Positions 34,196 through 43,198 of a DNA stretch of 64,000 nucleotides are shown here, piece by piece. The DNA is from Sphingobium sp. Z007. Lineage in GTDB: Bacteria; Pseudomonadota; Alphaproteobacteria; Sphingomonadales; Sphingomonadaceae. Numbering within the stretch: the first letter of the stretch is position 1; each line of letters starts with the position of its first letter. The notes beneath the pieces were generated by a model, which worked only from the letters and a program-made list of their open reading frames with translations, did not search any database and was not told where the DNA came from. The translations under genes were made by a program, and so were the position numbers. The stretch spans positions 248,001 through 312,000 of the forward strand of contig NZ_FBXK01000005.1 of NCBI RefSeq assembly GCF_900013425.1, given 5' to 3'.

Positions 34196-34233
34196 AAAAG
34201 GCCCGGCGCTCCATGGGGAGCCCCGGGCCTTTT
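34196..34233. terminator. Bidirectional terminator after the DUF4136 gene
   Basis: AAAAGGCCCGG (34196-34206) and CCGGGCCTTTT (34223-34233) form a perfect 11-bp stem with A/T tails on both sides. It lies 20 bp beyond the stop of the minus-strand DUF4136 gene. Confidence 0.85.
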
Positions 34234-34253
34234 GTAAAACGCTATGGCTGGTT

Positions 34254-34916
34254 TCAGCCCTTCTTTTCGGGCGGCAGCGTGATCTTCACATCTTCCCCAT
34301 TCTGGCCGGGAAAATTGGTGAACATCGCGTCGATCAGGTTGGGCACCAGATAGGTCAGCTTGTTGGAGAGCGACTGGGCGCTCGCCTTGCCTTCGAAAAG
34401 GCGGCGATTGTCGGCTGCACGATCGATCTTCATGCTGAGGTCGCTGGTATAGACGGTGTAGCTAGACACGTCGTTAAAGCCGCCACCACCGAACAGCCAA
34501 GGATCATAAAAGCCATAGCCCCATGGGCGACCCCAGCGGCCACGGCCAAAACCGCCACCCCATGGACCGCCGAACCCGGCGCCATATCCACCGCCAAAGC
34601 CGGTCGAGCGCACCTTTTCGCGGCCATTGTCGACATCGTAGGCGACGCGCACGATCAGGTCGGCACGGGCCGGGTCGTTCGCCTGGACATAGCCGGTCTG
34701 CGCCAGGCGCTGCCCGACCATGTCGGCATAATGGGCGAATTCCAGCCCACCGGCCAACTGCGGATTGTCAGCGACGACGATATAGCTTTGCCCGGCCGGG
34801 GCGGGGAGCTGCTGAAAACGAGCAACATCGGCCTTGAAGCCGGTGGTGCAACCCGACAGCGCCACCAGCGCCAAAGCGGGCGCCGCAATCAGGCCGAACT
34901 TCTTGAAACGGGTCAT
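34254..34916 (-). CDS. DUF4136 lipoprotein
   Basis: A 220-residue exported lipoprotein: the lipobox LVALSGC gives lipidation at C23. The DUF4136 domain spans the mature part (YIVVADNPQLAGGLEFAHYADMV, DLIVRVAYDVD, FEGKASAQSLSNKLTYLVPNLIDAMF), interrupted by a Gly/Trp/Phe-rich low-complexity stretch at ~109-145. The frame is open upstream to 35045, but the ATG at 34916 begins the signal peptide. Function unknown; members are thought to be envelope proteins. Confidence 0.88.
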   Translation of the reverse strand: MTRFKKFGLIAAPALALVALSGCTTGFKADVARFQQLPAPAGQSYIVVADNPQLAGGLEFAHYADMVGQRLAQTGYVQANDPARADLIVRVAYDVDNGREKVRSTGFGGGYGAGFGGPWGGGFGRGRWGRPWGYGFYDPWLFGGGGFNDVSSYTVYTSDLSMKIDRAADNRRLFEGKASAQSLSNKLTYLVPNLIDAMFTNFPGQNGEDVKITLPPEKKG

Positions 34917-35123
34917 TTTTCTGCGTCCTGTATCAGGCATGAGCCTTTGAGCATCATTGCGCCCTGCGATAGCAAAACGCAAATGAACATCGTTTGAACG
35001 CGCGAACCGACCGAACGGGCGCAAACCATGTTCCCGACAGGTCATGGACGACGCCCGGGCCGCCGACCCGTAAAGGCCATCTCACAGGGCCGGCTGTTAC
35101 CCCACGCCTGTGACATTATCGCA

Positions 35124-36128
35124 TCAGCGCATCAAGCCCATCGCGTCATAGGCCGCACGCAGGGTCGGCGCCGCCGCGGTCGCCGCCTTGGCCGCGCCCT
35201 TGTCCAGGATCGCGTCCAGCGCCGCATCCTCGGTGCGCAATTCCAGGAAGCGCCGGCGAATCGGGCGAAGCGTTTCGACGAGCACCTCGCCCAGCGCCGG
35301 CTTGAACGCGCCAAAGCCCTTGCCGGCGAATTCGGCGCAGACCGCGTCGGCGGTGCGGCCGGTCAGCGTGGCCAGGATGCCGACCAGATTGCTGGCCTCC
35401 GGCCGCCCCGCCAGCCCCCCGGCCGTTTCGGGCAGCAATTCCTGGTCGCTCTTGGCCTTCTTCACCTTGGTCATGATCGCGTCGTCATCGTCGGTCAGGT
35501 TGATGCGGCTCATGTCGGAGGGATCGGACTTGGACATTTTCGCGCTGCCATCGCGCAGCGACATGATCCGCGCCGATTCCTTGGGAATGATCGGCGCGGG
35601 GAGCGTGAACAGATCGACGCCGAAATCGCTGTTGAATTTAGCGGCGATGTCGCGCGCCAGTTCCAGATGTTGCTTCTGGTCCTCGCCCACCGGAACATGG
35701 GTCGCGTTATAGAGCAGGATGTCGGCGGCCTGGAGCACCGGATAGACGAAAAGGCCGATCGATGCGCCCTCACGGTCCTTGCCGACCTTGTCCTTGAACT
35801 GGGTCATGCGGTTGAGCCAGCCGATGCGCGCGGTGCCGTTCAGTAACCAGGCGAGTTCGGCATGGGCGGGCACCCGCGCCTGGTTGAACAATACGCTGCG
35901 GTCGGGATCGATGCCCGCCGCCACCAGCGCGGCGGCCATATCGCGCACATTGCGGATGCGCTGTTCGCGGCCTTCATGCACGGTGATGGAGTGCATGTCG
36001 GCCAGGAAGAAGAAGCATTGCGACGTCGCGTCCATCTCATCCTGCATCCGCACCCAGTTGCGGATCGCGCCCAGATAATTGCCAAGGTGCAGATTGCCGG
36101 TCGGCTGGATGCCGGAAAGGACGCGCAT
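35124..36128 (-). CDS. trpS: Tryptophanyl-tRNA synthetase
   Basis: A 334-residue class I synthetase charging tRNA-Trp. The HIGH-type motif is GNLHLGNY (11-18) and the KMSKS loop is intact at 197-201. GIQPTG at the N-terminus is typical of bacterial TrpS. It begins 18 bp after the murJ stop, so the two form a murJ-trpS operon, an order common in alphaproteobacteria. Confidence 0.97.
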   Translation of the reverse strand: MRVLSGIQPTGNLHLGNYLGAIRNWVRMQDEMDATSQCFFFLADMHSITVHEGREQRIRNVRDMAAALVAAGIDPDRSVLFNQARVPAHAELAWLLNGTARIGWLNRMTQFKDKVGKDREGASIGLFVYPVLQAADILLYNATHVPVGEDQKQHLELARDIAAKFNSDFGVDLFTLPAPIIPKESARIMSLRDGSAKMSKSDPSDMSRINLTDDDDAIMTKVKKAKSDQELLPETAGGLAGRPEASNLVGILATLTGRTADAVCAEFAGKGFGAFKPALGEVLVETLRPIRRRFLELRTEDAALDAILDKGAAKAATAAAPTLRAAYDAMGLMR

Positions 36129-36146
36129 GTCTGAATCCGTTCTTAC

Positions 36147-37721
36147 TTATGTTGCACTTTTGCGGCGCATCAGCGCCTTGATGTCGGAGAGCCGATAGGC
36201 CCCCGTGACGAAGGAAGCCAGCCCGTATAGAGCCACGCCCGCCCCGACAAGCAGGGCCAGCGCAACATAGCGCTGCACCATCGCCCCGGTCAGCCAGGGG
36301 TCGAGAAGGTCCTCGCCCGCCCAGAGCGCCACCCCCATGATGAGCGCGGCGATAGCCAGGCGCGGCAGGCGGTGGCGCAGCCCCGCATCGGCAGCGAAAT
36401 GGCCGCGCTTGACCAGCGTGCGATACAGCATCGCGACATTGACGGTGGAGGACAGAGCGGTCGCCAATGGCGGTCCGATATGCCCCAATGTCGGGATCAT
36501 CGCCAGATTGCCGACGATGTTGATGACGATCGACAGCATCGCATAACGCACCGGCGTCTTGGTGTCGCCACGCGCATAATAGCCCGGCGTCAGCACCTTT
36601 ACGAGAACATAGGACGGCAACCCGATCGAAAAGGCGGACAGCGCCCAGCCGCACCGCATCGCATCGTCCGCGGTAAAGCGGCCATATTGAAACAGCCCGC
36701 GCACGATCGGCTCCGCGACCACCAGGAAGGCGACGGTCGCCGGCAGGGTCAGGAATAGCGCCAGTTCGATGCCGCGATTCTGCGTCTCCATCGCGGCGGC
36801 ATCCTCGCCCTTGGACAGCATCCGCGAAATGGTGGGGAGCAGGATGGTGCCCAGGCCAATGCCGATCAGGCCCAGCGGCAACTGGTTCAGCCGGTCGGCA
36901 TAATAAATATAGGTGATGGAGCCTGACGCAAGAAACCAGCCCGACAGGGCGGTGGAGACAAGCAGGTTGATCTGCGATGCGCCAGCCCCCGCGGCGGCCG
37001 GCAAAATCTTGCGCAGCAGTTCGCGCACGTCCTTGTCCAGGCGCGGGCGCTTGATCGTCATCGACACGCCTGCGCGCCTGCACGCCCAGATCAGCCAAAG
37101 CAGTTGCAGCGCCCCGCCGATCGTCACCGACATCGCCTGCACCCGCGCCGTTTCATACTCGTCGGCGCCATGGAAGAACCACAGGCCCGCGATCATCGCG
37201 ATGTTCAACAATATCGGCGCCGCGGCATTGACCCAGAATTTGTCGAGCGAATTGAGGATGCCGCCCAGCAGCGAAGCGAGCGAGATCAGCGCCAGATAGG
37301 GAATGGTGATGCGCGAAAGCGTCACGGCGAAAGAAAACTGCTCCGGCGTCGGATTCTGCCGCGCAAAGCCGCCCGACAGCGCCCATGTGATGGGCCAGGC
37401 GGCGGCGATCAGGATGATCGTGAACAGGATGAGGACCGGCAGCAGCACCGCCAGCGCGCGCTCGGCGAAATCATAACCCGCCGGTAATCCGCCGTCGCCC
37501 GCCGCCTTCTGGTTGAACAGCGGGATGAAGGCCGCGGAAAAGGCCCCCTCGGCAAACAGCGCGCGGAACATGTTGGGCAGGCGGAAGGCAACGCCGTTGA
37601 ACGCATCCGACGCGAAACCCGCGCCGACATAGCGCGCGGCGAGCGAATCGCGCACCAGGGCCAACACCCGGCTGACGAGCGTCAGCCCGCCCACCGAGCC
37701 AAGGGCACGCGCCAGTTTCAT
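36147..37721 (-). CDS. murJ: Lipid II flippase MurJ (MviN)
   Basis: A 524-residue membrane protein of the MOP exporter superfamily with about 14 hydrophobic helices. It moves the peptidoglycan precursor lipid II across the inner membrane. N-terminal LTLVSRVLALVRDSLAARYVG, followed by DAFNGVAFRLPNMFRALFAEGAFSAAFIPLF, carries the arginines important for function. Essential in most bacteria. Followed by trpS. Confidence 0.96.
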   Translation of the reverse strand: MKLARALGSVGGLTLVSRVLALVRDSLAARYVGAGFASDAFNGVAFRLPNMFRALFAEGAFSAAFIPLFNQKAAGDGGLPAGYDFAERALAVLLPVLILFTIILIAAAWPITWALSGGFARQNPTPEQFSFAVTLSRITIPYLALISLASLLGGILNSLDKFWVNAAAPILLNIAMIAGLWFFHGADEYETARVQAMSVTIGGALQLLWLIWACRRAGVSMTIKRPRLDKDVRELLRKILPAAAGAGASQINLLVSTALSGWFLASGSITYIYYADRLNQLPLGLIGIGLGTILLPTISRMLSKGEDAAAMETQNRGIELALFLTLPATVAFLVVAEPIVRGLFQYGRFTADDAMRCGWALSAFSIGLPSYVLVKVLTPGYYARGDTKTPVRYAMLSIVINIVGNLAMIPTLGHIGPPLATALSSTVNVAMLYRTLVKRGHFAADAGLRHRLPRLAIAALIMGVALWAGEDLLDPWLTGAMVQRYVALALLVGAGVALYGLASFVTGAYRLSDIKALMRRKSAT

Positions 37722-37737
37722 GCGCTCAACCCTCGAT

Positions 37738-37818
37738 CCGTTCGCCCTGAGCCTGTCGAAGGGCTTCCCATCTCAATTGAATGGAAGGAAGGGGCTTCGA
37801 CAGGCTCAGCCCGAACGG
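37738..37818. repeat. Dispersed palindromic repeat (CTGAGCCTGTCGAAG family)
   Basis: Left arm starting CCGTTCGCCCTGAGCCTGTCG at 37738 pairs with the right arm 37791-37818, with a few mismatches near the ends, in the gap between secB and murJ. It belongs to a repeat class common between genes in sphingomonads. Confidence 0.85.
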
Positions 37819-37841
37819 CGTTAGAGGTCATCGCAGAATTA

Positions 37842-38342
37842 TCAGGCGTGACCGGCCGGTTCGCCCGTCGTGACTTCCATCTGCTGCGCCTGTTGCAGGT
37901 ACAGCGCGCCGAAATCGATCGGGTCGAGCAGCAGCGGCGGGAAGCCGCCGTCACGGATCGCGTCGGCCAGCACGCGCCGGGCGAAGGGGAAGATCAGGCG
38001 CGGCGCTTCGGCCAGCATGAAGGGCTGGATCTGGTCTTCGGGCACGTTGCGCATGCCGAAAATGGCGGCATAGAGCAGTTCGACGGCAAAGGCGGTGCCT
38101 TGTGGCGCGACGGCCTTCACTTCGATCTTCAGCGCGATTTCCAATACTTCCTCGCCGACTTTTTCAGCGCCGATATTGAACTGGACGTCGATCTGCGGCT
38201 GGTCCTGCCACTGATAGACGGCGGGCGCGTTCGGGTTTTCGAACGACAGATCCTTCACATATTGGCTGATCAGCGCGATCTGCGGCGCGGTGTCGGCGCC
38301 GTTGGCCAGATTTGTCGTGATGTGATCCGTTTCGTCGGCCAT
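37842..38342 (-). CDS. secB: Protein-export chaperone SecB
   Basis: A 166-residue tetrameric cytosolic chaperone that keeps preproteins unfolded and hands them to SecA. Conserved segments ISQYVKDLSFENPNAP, FNIGAEKVGEEVLEI and the acidic/aromatic PRLIFPFARRVLADAIRDGGFPPLLLDPIDF are present. The ATG at 38342 matches the family start; the frame is open to 38501. A 17-nt G/C palindrome (GGGGGCGC-A-GCGCCCCC, 38370-38386) lies in the leader. Confidence 0.96.
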   Translation of the reverse strand: MADETDHITTNLANGADTAPQIALISQYVKDLSFENPNAPAVYQWQDQPQIDVQFNIGAEKVGEEVLEIALKIEVKAVAPQGTAFAVELLYAAIFGMRNVPEDQIQPFMLAEAPRLIFPFARRVLADAIRDGGFPPLLLDPIDFGALYLQQAQQMEVTTGEPAGHA

Positions 38343-38532
38343 GCTCTTCCCTAGACTTTCGCTGTTGGCGGGGGCGCAGCGCCCCCGGACAATGATGACC
38401 CGCGCGCTTAGCAGGGGCGTTGGATCAGGGCAATGGCGTGGCGGATGAGGCGTCGATTGCAAAACACTTTGCCATTGATCCCGCGATAACCCACTCTCCA
38501 TTTGAACGGTTAGATAAGGCGGGGGTGTAAAT

Positions 38533-38802
38533 ATGGCACGGAAAGTTTGGCTATTTTGGATACCTGAGGGACTTGAGCCACTTAGCAGCTTTCACAAAGC
38601 AAAATACGATGGGTTTAAACGCACCCCATACAACTCCTTGCGCGAGGCGGTCTGCGCCGCTGTGATTGCTCAGTCGACCGAAAAGTACAGTGGCAACTTA
38701 CCATGGATAAGAGCAGGTTCTGGGAAAGGCTCTGCCGTTTTCAACTGGCAGGCCATTTTGTTGCTTTCGGAGATTTGCACTGAGGGGTCGGAAGGGACGT
38801 GA
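38533..38802 (+). CDS. Hypothetical protein in an A/T-richer island
   Basis: A predicted 89-residue soluble protein with aromatic and basic residues (WLFWIPEGLEPLSSFHKAKYDGFKR). Its base composition (about half G+C) is clearly lower than the surrounding genes, as is its 5' flank from about 38460. This suggests acquired DNA or a remnant. No good ribosome site precedes the ATG. No family recognised; it might not be expressed. Confidence 0.4.
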   Translation: MARKVWLFWIPEGLEPLSSFHKAKYDGFKRTPYNSLREAVCAAVIAQSTEKYSGNLPWIRAGSGKGSAVFNWQAILLLSEICTEGSEGT

Positions 38803-38902
38803 GGTGACAGAATGTCTGATGGTACACCGGCTATTTGAAGTTGGATGCAAACATGCCTATGTTGGGTGGAACATTGTCCCACGCAAAAGGGTATAGCCTT
38901 CC

Positions 38903-39559
38903 GTGTATGTGATCGTCATCCTCGCCATGATCGCCGGTTTTCTGGCGCTGCGGCTCTATTCGGTGCTCGGCAAGCGCACGGGCCACGAACAGGAACCAGC
39001 GCTGCGCCCGGCCGATGAACGCGCCAAGGTGACGGTGCTGCAACCCGGCCCCGTCGCACAGAATAGCGGCGACTCGGTCCGCCTGGCCGAAGGGCTGATT
39101 GCGCCGGGCGCTGAAAATGGCGTGCGCGCGCTGATCGCCGCCGACCGCAGTTTCGACGTTCCCCAATTCGTGGACGGCGCCAAGAGTGCCTACAGGATGG
39201 TGCTGGAAGCCTTCTGGCGCGGGGACCGCGACGAACTGGCCTGGTTGTGCGACGATGACGTGCGCGCCTCGTTCGAGGAAGCGATCGTAGCGCGAGAAGC
39301 TGACGGCCATGTGCTCGACAACCGTCTCGTGCGGATCGAAAAGGCGCAGATCGTCGAAGCCTCGCTCAATGGCCGGATCGCCGAAGTGGCATTGCAGTTC
39401 GAGGCAGACATCGCCGCCGTCACCCGCGACAAGGACGGCAATGTCGTCGCCGGGTCCATGACCGATGCGGTGGGGACCAAGGACATCTGGACCTTCACCC
39501 GCGACATCCGCAGCGCGGACCCCAACTGGAAGCTCAGCGAAACCGACGACGTCGCATGA
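38903..39559 (+). CDS. TimA/Tim44-domain inner-membrane protein
   Basis: A 218-residue protein with one N-terminal membrane helix (VIVILAMIAGFLALRLY), a linker and a Tim44-like domain (~75-215). Homologues in alphaproteobacteria are annotated as Tim44/TimA family adaptor proteins, related to mitochondrial import motor parts. The start is GTG at 38903. Its last codons overlap mltA by 4 bp (ATGA), and it is divergent from secB, a conserved arrangement. Confidence 0.9.
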   Translation: MYVIVILAMIAGFLALRLYSVLGKRTGHEQEPALRPADERAKVTVLQPGPVAQNSGDSVRLAEGLIAPGAENGVRALIAADRSFDVPQFVDGAKSAYRMVLEAFWRGDRDELAWLCDDDVRASFEEAIVAREADGHVLDNRLVRIEKAQIVEASLNGRIAEVALQFEADIAAVTRDKDGNVVAGSMTDAVGTKDIWTFTRDIRSADPNWKLSETDDVA

Positions 39560-40809
39560 TCGCGCGCCAGTCGGGGGCGGCGCTGCTTGCGGCGCTGATG
39601 CTGTCTGCCTGCGCCGGCGGCATGATCCCGCCGTCCGCGAGCGGTCCTGCGCCTACGCGCCCGCTCCCTGCGGGCGAAGCGGCGGCTCGGCCCGTTCCCG
39701 CCACGCCGCGCCCGGCGCTGCCGGTCGAATTACCCGTCGATCCCGCGCTCGACAAAAGCACGGCTGCCGGCCTGGGCGTGACCCGCGGCCCGGACATCGC
39801 CAGCCTCATCCCATCGGGTGAACGCGCGCGCCTGGCGCTCCAGGCGTTCCGCATCTCCTGCCCCACCCTGATGAAACGCACTGACGCCAGCGGCCTGACC
39901 AAGGGGTCCGATTGGAACAACGCCTGCGCGGCCGCGTCCAGTTGGCCCGAAGTCTCGGCCAGCGAATTTTTCTCCCGCTATTTCGAAGCGGTGCAGGTGG
40001 GCGACGGTGCGGCGTTCGTCACCGGCTATTATGAACCGGACATCGCCGGATCGCGCACCCGCCAGCCGGGCTATGAAGTCCCCATCTATCGTCGCCCTGC
40101 CGACCTGATCGACGTCGATCTCGGCCAGTTCAGCGACAGCCTGAAAGGCCGCACGATCCGCGGCAAGGTGAACGGCAGCAAATTCGTCCCCTATGATGAT
40201 CGCAGCCAAATCGTCGCCGGATCACTCGCCGGGCGCGGGCTGGAATTGGCCTGGGCCGCTGATCCGGTGGAATTTTTCTTCCTCCAGGTGCAGGGCAGCG
40301 GCCGGCTGAACCTGCCCGACGGCGGGGTCATGCGTATTGGCTATGACGGGCAGAATGGCCGCGACTATAGCGGCATCGGCAAGCTGATGAAGGATCGCGG
40401 GCTGATCCAGGCCGGGTCGATGCAGGACATCATGCAATATCTGCGCGCCCATCCGGCCGAAGGCGCAGCCATCATGAACGAGAATAAGAGTTTCGTTTTC
40501 TTCCGCGAACTGACCGGTGCAGGGCCGATCGGCGCGCTCGGCGTGCCGGTGACGGCGGAAGCGACGGTGGCGGCCGATCCCAAGTTCATTCCCCTTGGCG
40601 CGCCGGTGCTGCTCTCGCTCGACCGGGCCGAACCGGCCGGCGTGTGGATCGCGCAGGATACCGGCGGCGCGATCAAGGGCGCGAACCGCTTCGACAGTTT
40701 CTGGGGCGCGGGCGCGCGGGCGCGGGGGATTGCCGGCGGCATGTCGGCGCGGGGCAGCGCGCTGGTGCTGCTGCCGATCGGCTCGGCGGCGCGCCTCGTC
40801 CGACCCTGA
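39556..40809 (+). CDS. mltA: Membrane-bound lytic murein transglycosylase A
   Basis: A 417-residue outer-membrane lipoprotein cleaving peptidoglycan to 1,6-anhydromuropeptides. The lipobox LSAC places the lipid on C19. The MltA domain has FVTGYYEPDIAGSR and WAADPVEFFFLQVQGSGRL, and the 3D domain has VWIAQDTGGAIKGANRFDSF with the catalytic aspartate. Overlaps timA by 4 bp and is followed by the Smr gene. Confidence 0.95.
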   Translation: MIARQSGAALLAALMLSACAGGMIPPSASGPAPTRPLPAGEAAARPVPATPRPALPVELPVDPALDKSTAAGLGVTRGPDIASLIPSGERARLALQAFRISCPTLMKRTDASGLTKGSDWNNACAAASSWPEVSASEFFSRYFEAVQVGDGAAFVTGYYEPDIAGSRTRQPGYEVPIYRRPADLIDVDLGQFSDSLKGRTIRGKVNGSKFVPYDDRSQIVAGSLAGRGLELAWAADPVEFFFLQVQGSGRLNLPDGGVMRIGYDGQNGRDYSGIGKLMKDRGLIQAGSMQDIMQYLRAHPAEGAAIMNENKSFVFFRELTGAGPIGALGVPVTAEATVAADPKFIPLGAPVLLSLDRAEPAGVWIAQDTGGAIKGANRFDSFWGAGARARGIAGGMSARGSALVLLPIGSAARLVRP

Positions 40810-40817
40810 TCCGCGCC

Positions 40818-41372
40818 ATGGCCCGGCGTCGCCTGTCTAGCGAGGAGGAAGCGCTCTGGTCGGCGCTCGCCCGCACGGTGCGGCCGATCCGACCGAGCGC
40901 GCGCCCCGTCGCCATCCCGACGACAGCGCCGCTGCCGATCGAACAACAAGTCAAAACAAGGTTAACGCCGCCACCGCCGCGACCCGCGAAATCGCCCCCT
41001 GCAGTACCGCCCACACGGACACCCGCGGCCGTGCTCGACACCGGCTGGGAGCGCCGCATCCGTAGCGGCAGCATCAGCCCCGACGCCAGCATCGATCTGC
41101 ATGAGCACACGCTGTCCGCCGCCCATGCGCGCCTCAACCAGGCGATCGCCGCCGCCCTGGCGCGCGACGCGCGGGTGCTGCTGGTCGTCACCGGCAAACC
41201 GCCGAAAAGCGCAGCGACGCACGATAAGGGGCGTCGGGGGGCGATCCGGGGCGAAATTGGCCATTGGCTTGAAACCACTCCCTATGCCGATCGCATCGCC
41301 AGCGTGCGCGTCGCCCATCCGCGCCATGGCGGCGAGGGCGCTCTATACCTCATATTGCGCCGCAAAAAGTGA
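40818..41372 (+). CDS. Smr/MutS2-domain protein
   Basis: A 184-residue protein with a disordered Pro-rich N-terminus and a C-terminal Smr domain: IDLHEHTLSAAHARLNQAI holds the LDxH-like motif and VLLVVTGKPPKS the TGxG-like motif, ending in GALYLILRR. Smr domains nick DNA or RNA. It begins 9 bp after mltA; timA-mltA-smr is a conserved trio. The ATG at 40818 is the natural start; the open frame upstream overlaps mltA. Confidence 0.9.
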   Translation: MARRRLSSEEEALWSALARTVRPIRPSARPVAIPTTAPLPIEQQVKTRLTPPPPRPAKSPPAVPPTRTPAAVLDTGWERRIRSGSISPDASIDLHEHTLSAAHARLNQAIAAALARDARVLLVVTGKPPKSAATHDKGRRGAIRGEIGHWLETTPYADRIASVRVAHPRHGGEGALYLILRRKK

Positions 41373-41471
41373 CGTTTTTCGGACGTTTTGCTGACCCTTT
41401 CTTAACCACTGTCCTTCATATCCGACTGATCGGGGGTCTCGCGTCGGGGCCGGTATCGGGCTGGGAGGCAC

Positions 41472-43157
41472 ATGCAGGGCGTGACGTTGAAAAGCCGCGC
41501 TGCCGCCTTCGCCTGTGCCGCAGGGGCGCTGGTGTTCATCCTCTCGCTGGTGCTGGGCTACACGCCGGGCCAGGCAGATGACCTGATCCAGGTCGGCCGC
41601 GCGCTCATCATCGCCATATTGTGCGGCACGATGAGCTGGGCGTCGGCCCGGCGCACCATCGCGACTACCGCGACCGCCATCGACGCCGCGACCGACCGGC
41701 TTCTGTCCGCCGCCCATGGCGACCTGCAATCGCCCGTCGCCAGGGACATCGGGCGGGAACTGCCCGACCTGTCAGTCGCGATGGAAAGCCTGTTCAGCCA
41801 GGTCCGCACCAATCTCGACCATGTCCAGACGCTGGCGTTGTTCGACCAGATCACGGGGCTCGCCAACCGCACCAGCTTCTGTCGCCAGGTCGAACGGCTG
41901 CTGGCGGAGCGCGACGATCATGGCCTCGCCACGCTCTTCTTCATTGATCTCGATGGGTTCAAGGCAGTCAACGACACGCTGGGCCATGCCGCGGGCGACC
42001 AGTTGCTCGCGCGGGTTGCGGGCCGCCTGCGCGAAGTCGTGATGGCGCAAGTCGCTGCAGGCGGCGGCGACGCTGTCATCGGTCGCCTGGCGGGCGACGA
42101 ATTCACCATGTTCTTCCCGCATCTGTCCGGCCCGGCCGCGGCGCAGCGGATCGCGCGCGCCATCCAGTTCGCGCTAGGCGAACGGTTCGACCTCGGCAGT
42201 CAGCATGTGGACCTGGGCGCATCGATCGGCATCGCCTGCTATCCCGATCATGGCGCGACGCTGGCAGACCTGCTGCGCGCCGCCGATATCGCCATGTATC
42301 ATGCCAAGCATCAGGGGCGGGGTAGGGCGGAAATCTACACCGACGCGCTCGCGCTGGCGGCGGAGGACCGCGCCGAGCTGGAGCGCGATCTGCTGCGCGG
42401 GTTGGAGCGGGACGAATTTCTGCTGGAATTCCAGCCGCAGATCGACGTCGCCAGCGGCCGCGCGGTGTCAGCCGAAGCGCTGGTGCGCTGGGCGCACCCG
42501 CAGCGCGCCCTCGTCATGCCCGGCGCCTTCGTGCCGGTGGCGGAGGAAAGCGGCGCCATCGTCGCGCTGGGCGACTGGGTGATGAGCCGCGTGTGCCAGA
42601 CCGCCGCGCGCTGGGCGCAGACCGGCGTGCATCAGCGCATAGCCGTCAACATCTCCACCCGCGAACTGGCGCAGCCCGATTTCTTCCTGCGCCTGCGCCA
42701 CGCCATTGCGACGCACGGCACGCCGCCCGCCATGCTGGAGCTGGAGATAACCGAATCGCTGGCGATGGAGATGGACCCGCGCGTGTTGGACCAGCTCCGC
42801 GCGCTGCGCCGCAACGGCGTGCGCGTTGCCATCGACGATTTCGGCACCGGCTATTCCAACCTGTCGCGGCTGAAGGAATTGCCGGTCGATCGGGTCAAGA
42901 TCGACCGCAGCCTTGTCCGCGACATCGCCACCTCCGCCGAAGCCCGCACCATCTGCTCCGCCGTCGTCGGCCTCATTCAGGGGCTGGGCATGGAAGTGGT
43001 GGTCGAGGGGATCGAGAGCGAAGCGCAGATGGACGTGCTACGCGTCATCGGTTGCACCCTGTTCCAGGGCTATCACCTCGCGCGGCCTACGGGCGAGCAG
43101 GATTATCTGGCGCAGTTCGGCGCGCAGCCGAGGGGCCAGGTCCGCGACGCGGGCTAG
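41472..43157 (+). CDS. Membrane GGDEF-EAL cyclic-di-GMP protein
   Basis: A 561-residue two-domain signalling protein. Two membrane helices (~11-30, ~42-58) lead to a HAMP-like linker, a GGDEF domain with the variant site AGDEF (207-211), and an EAL domain with an intact SAEALVRW (EAL at 335-337). The EAL domain also retains ELEITES, IDDFGTGYSN, KIDRSLV and VVEGIES. The EAL domain keeps all metal-binding residues, so phosphodiesterase activity is likely; AGDEF can be active in some cyclases, so dual function is possible. No input domain other than the membrane part. Monocistronic. Confidence 0.93.
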   Translation: MQGVTLKSRAAAFACAAGALVFILSLVLGYTPGQADDLIQVGRALIIAILCGTMSWASARRTIATTATAIDAATDRLLSAAHGDLQSPVARDIGRELPDLSVAMESLFSQVRTNLDHVQTLALFDQITGLANRTSFCRQVERLLAERDDHGLATLFFIDLDGFKAVNDTLGHAAGDQLLARVAGRLREVVMAQVAAGGGDAVIGRLAGDEFTMFFPHLSGPAAAQRIARAIQFALGERFDLGSQHVDLGASIGIACYPDHGATLADLLRAADIAMYHAKHQGRGRAEIYTDALALAAEDRAELERDLLRGLERDEFLLEFQPQIDVASGRAVSAEALVRWAHPQRALVMPGAFVPVAEESGAIVALGDWVMSRVCQTAARWAQTGVHQRIAVNISTRELAQPDFFLRLRHAIATHGTPPAMLELEITESLAMEMDPRVLDQLRALRRNGVRVAIDDFGTGYSNLSRLKELPVDRVKIDRSLVRDIATSAEARTICSAVVGLIQGLGMEVVVEGIESEAQMDVLRVIGCTLFQGYHLARPTGEQDYLAQFGAQPRGQVRDAG

Positions 43158-43198
43158 GGGTGGGCTTCCGGGTCGTCAGCGACCAAACGTCCAGCCAC

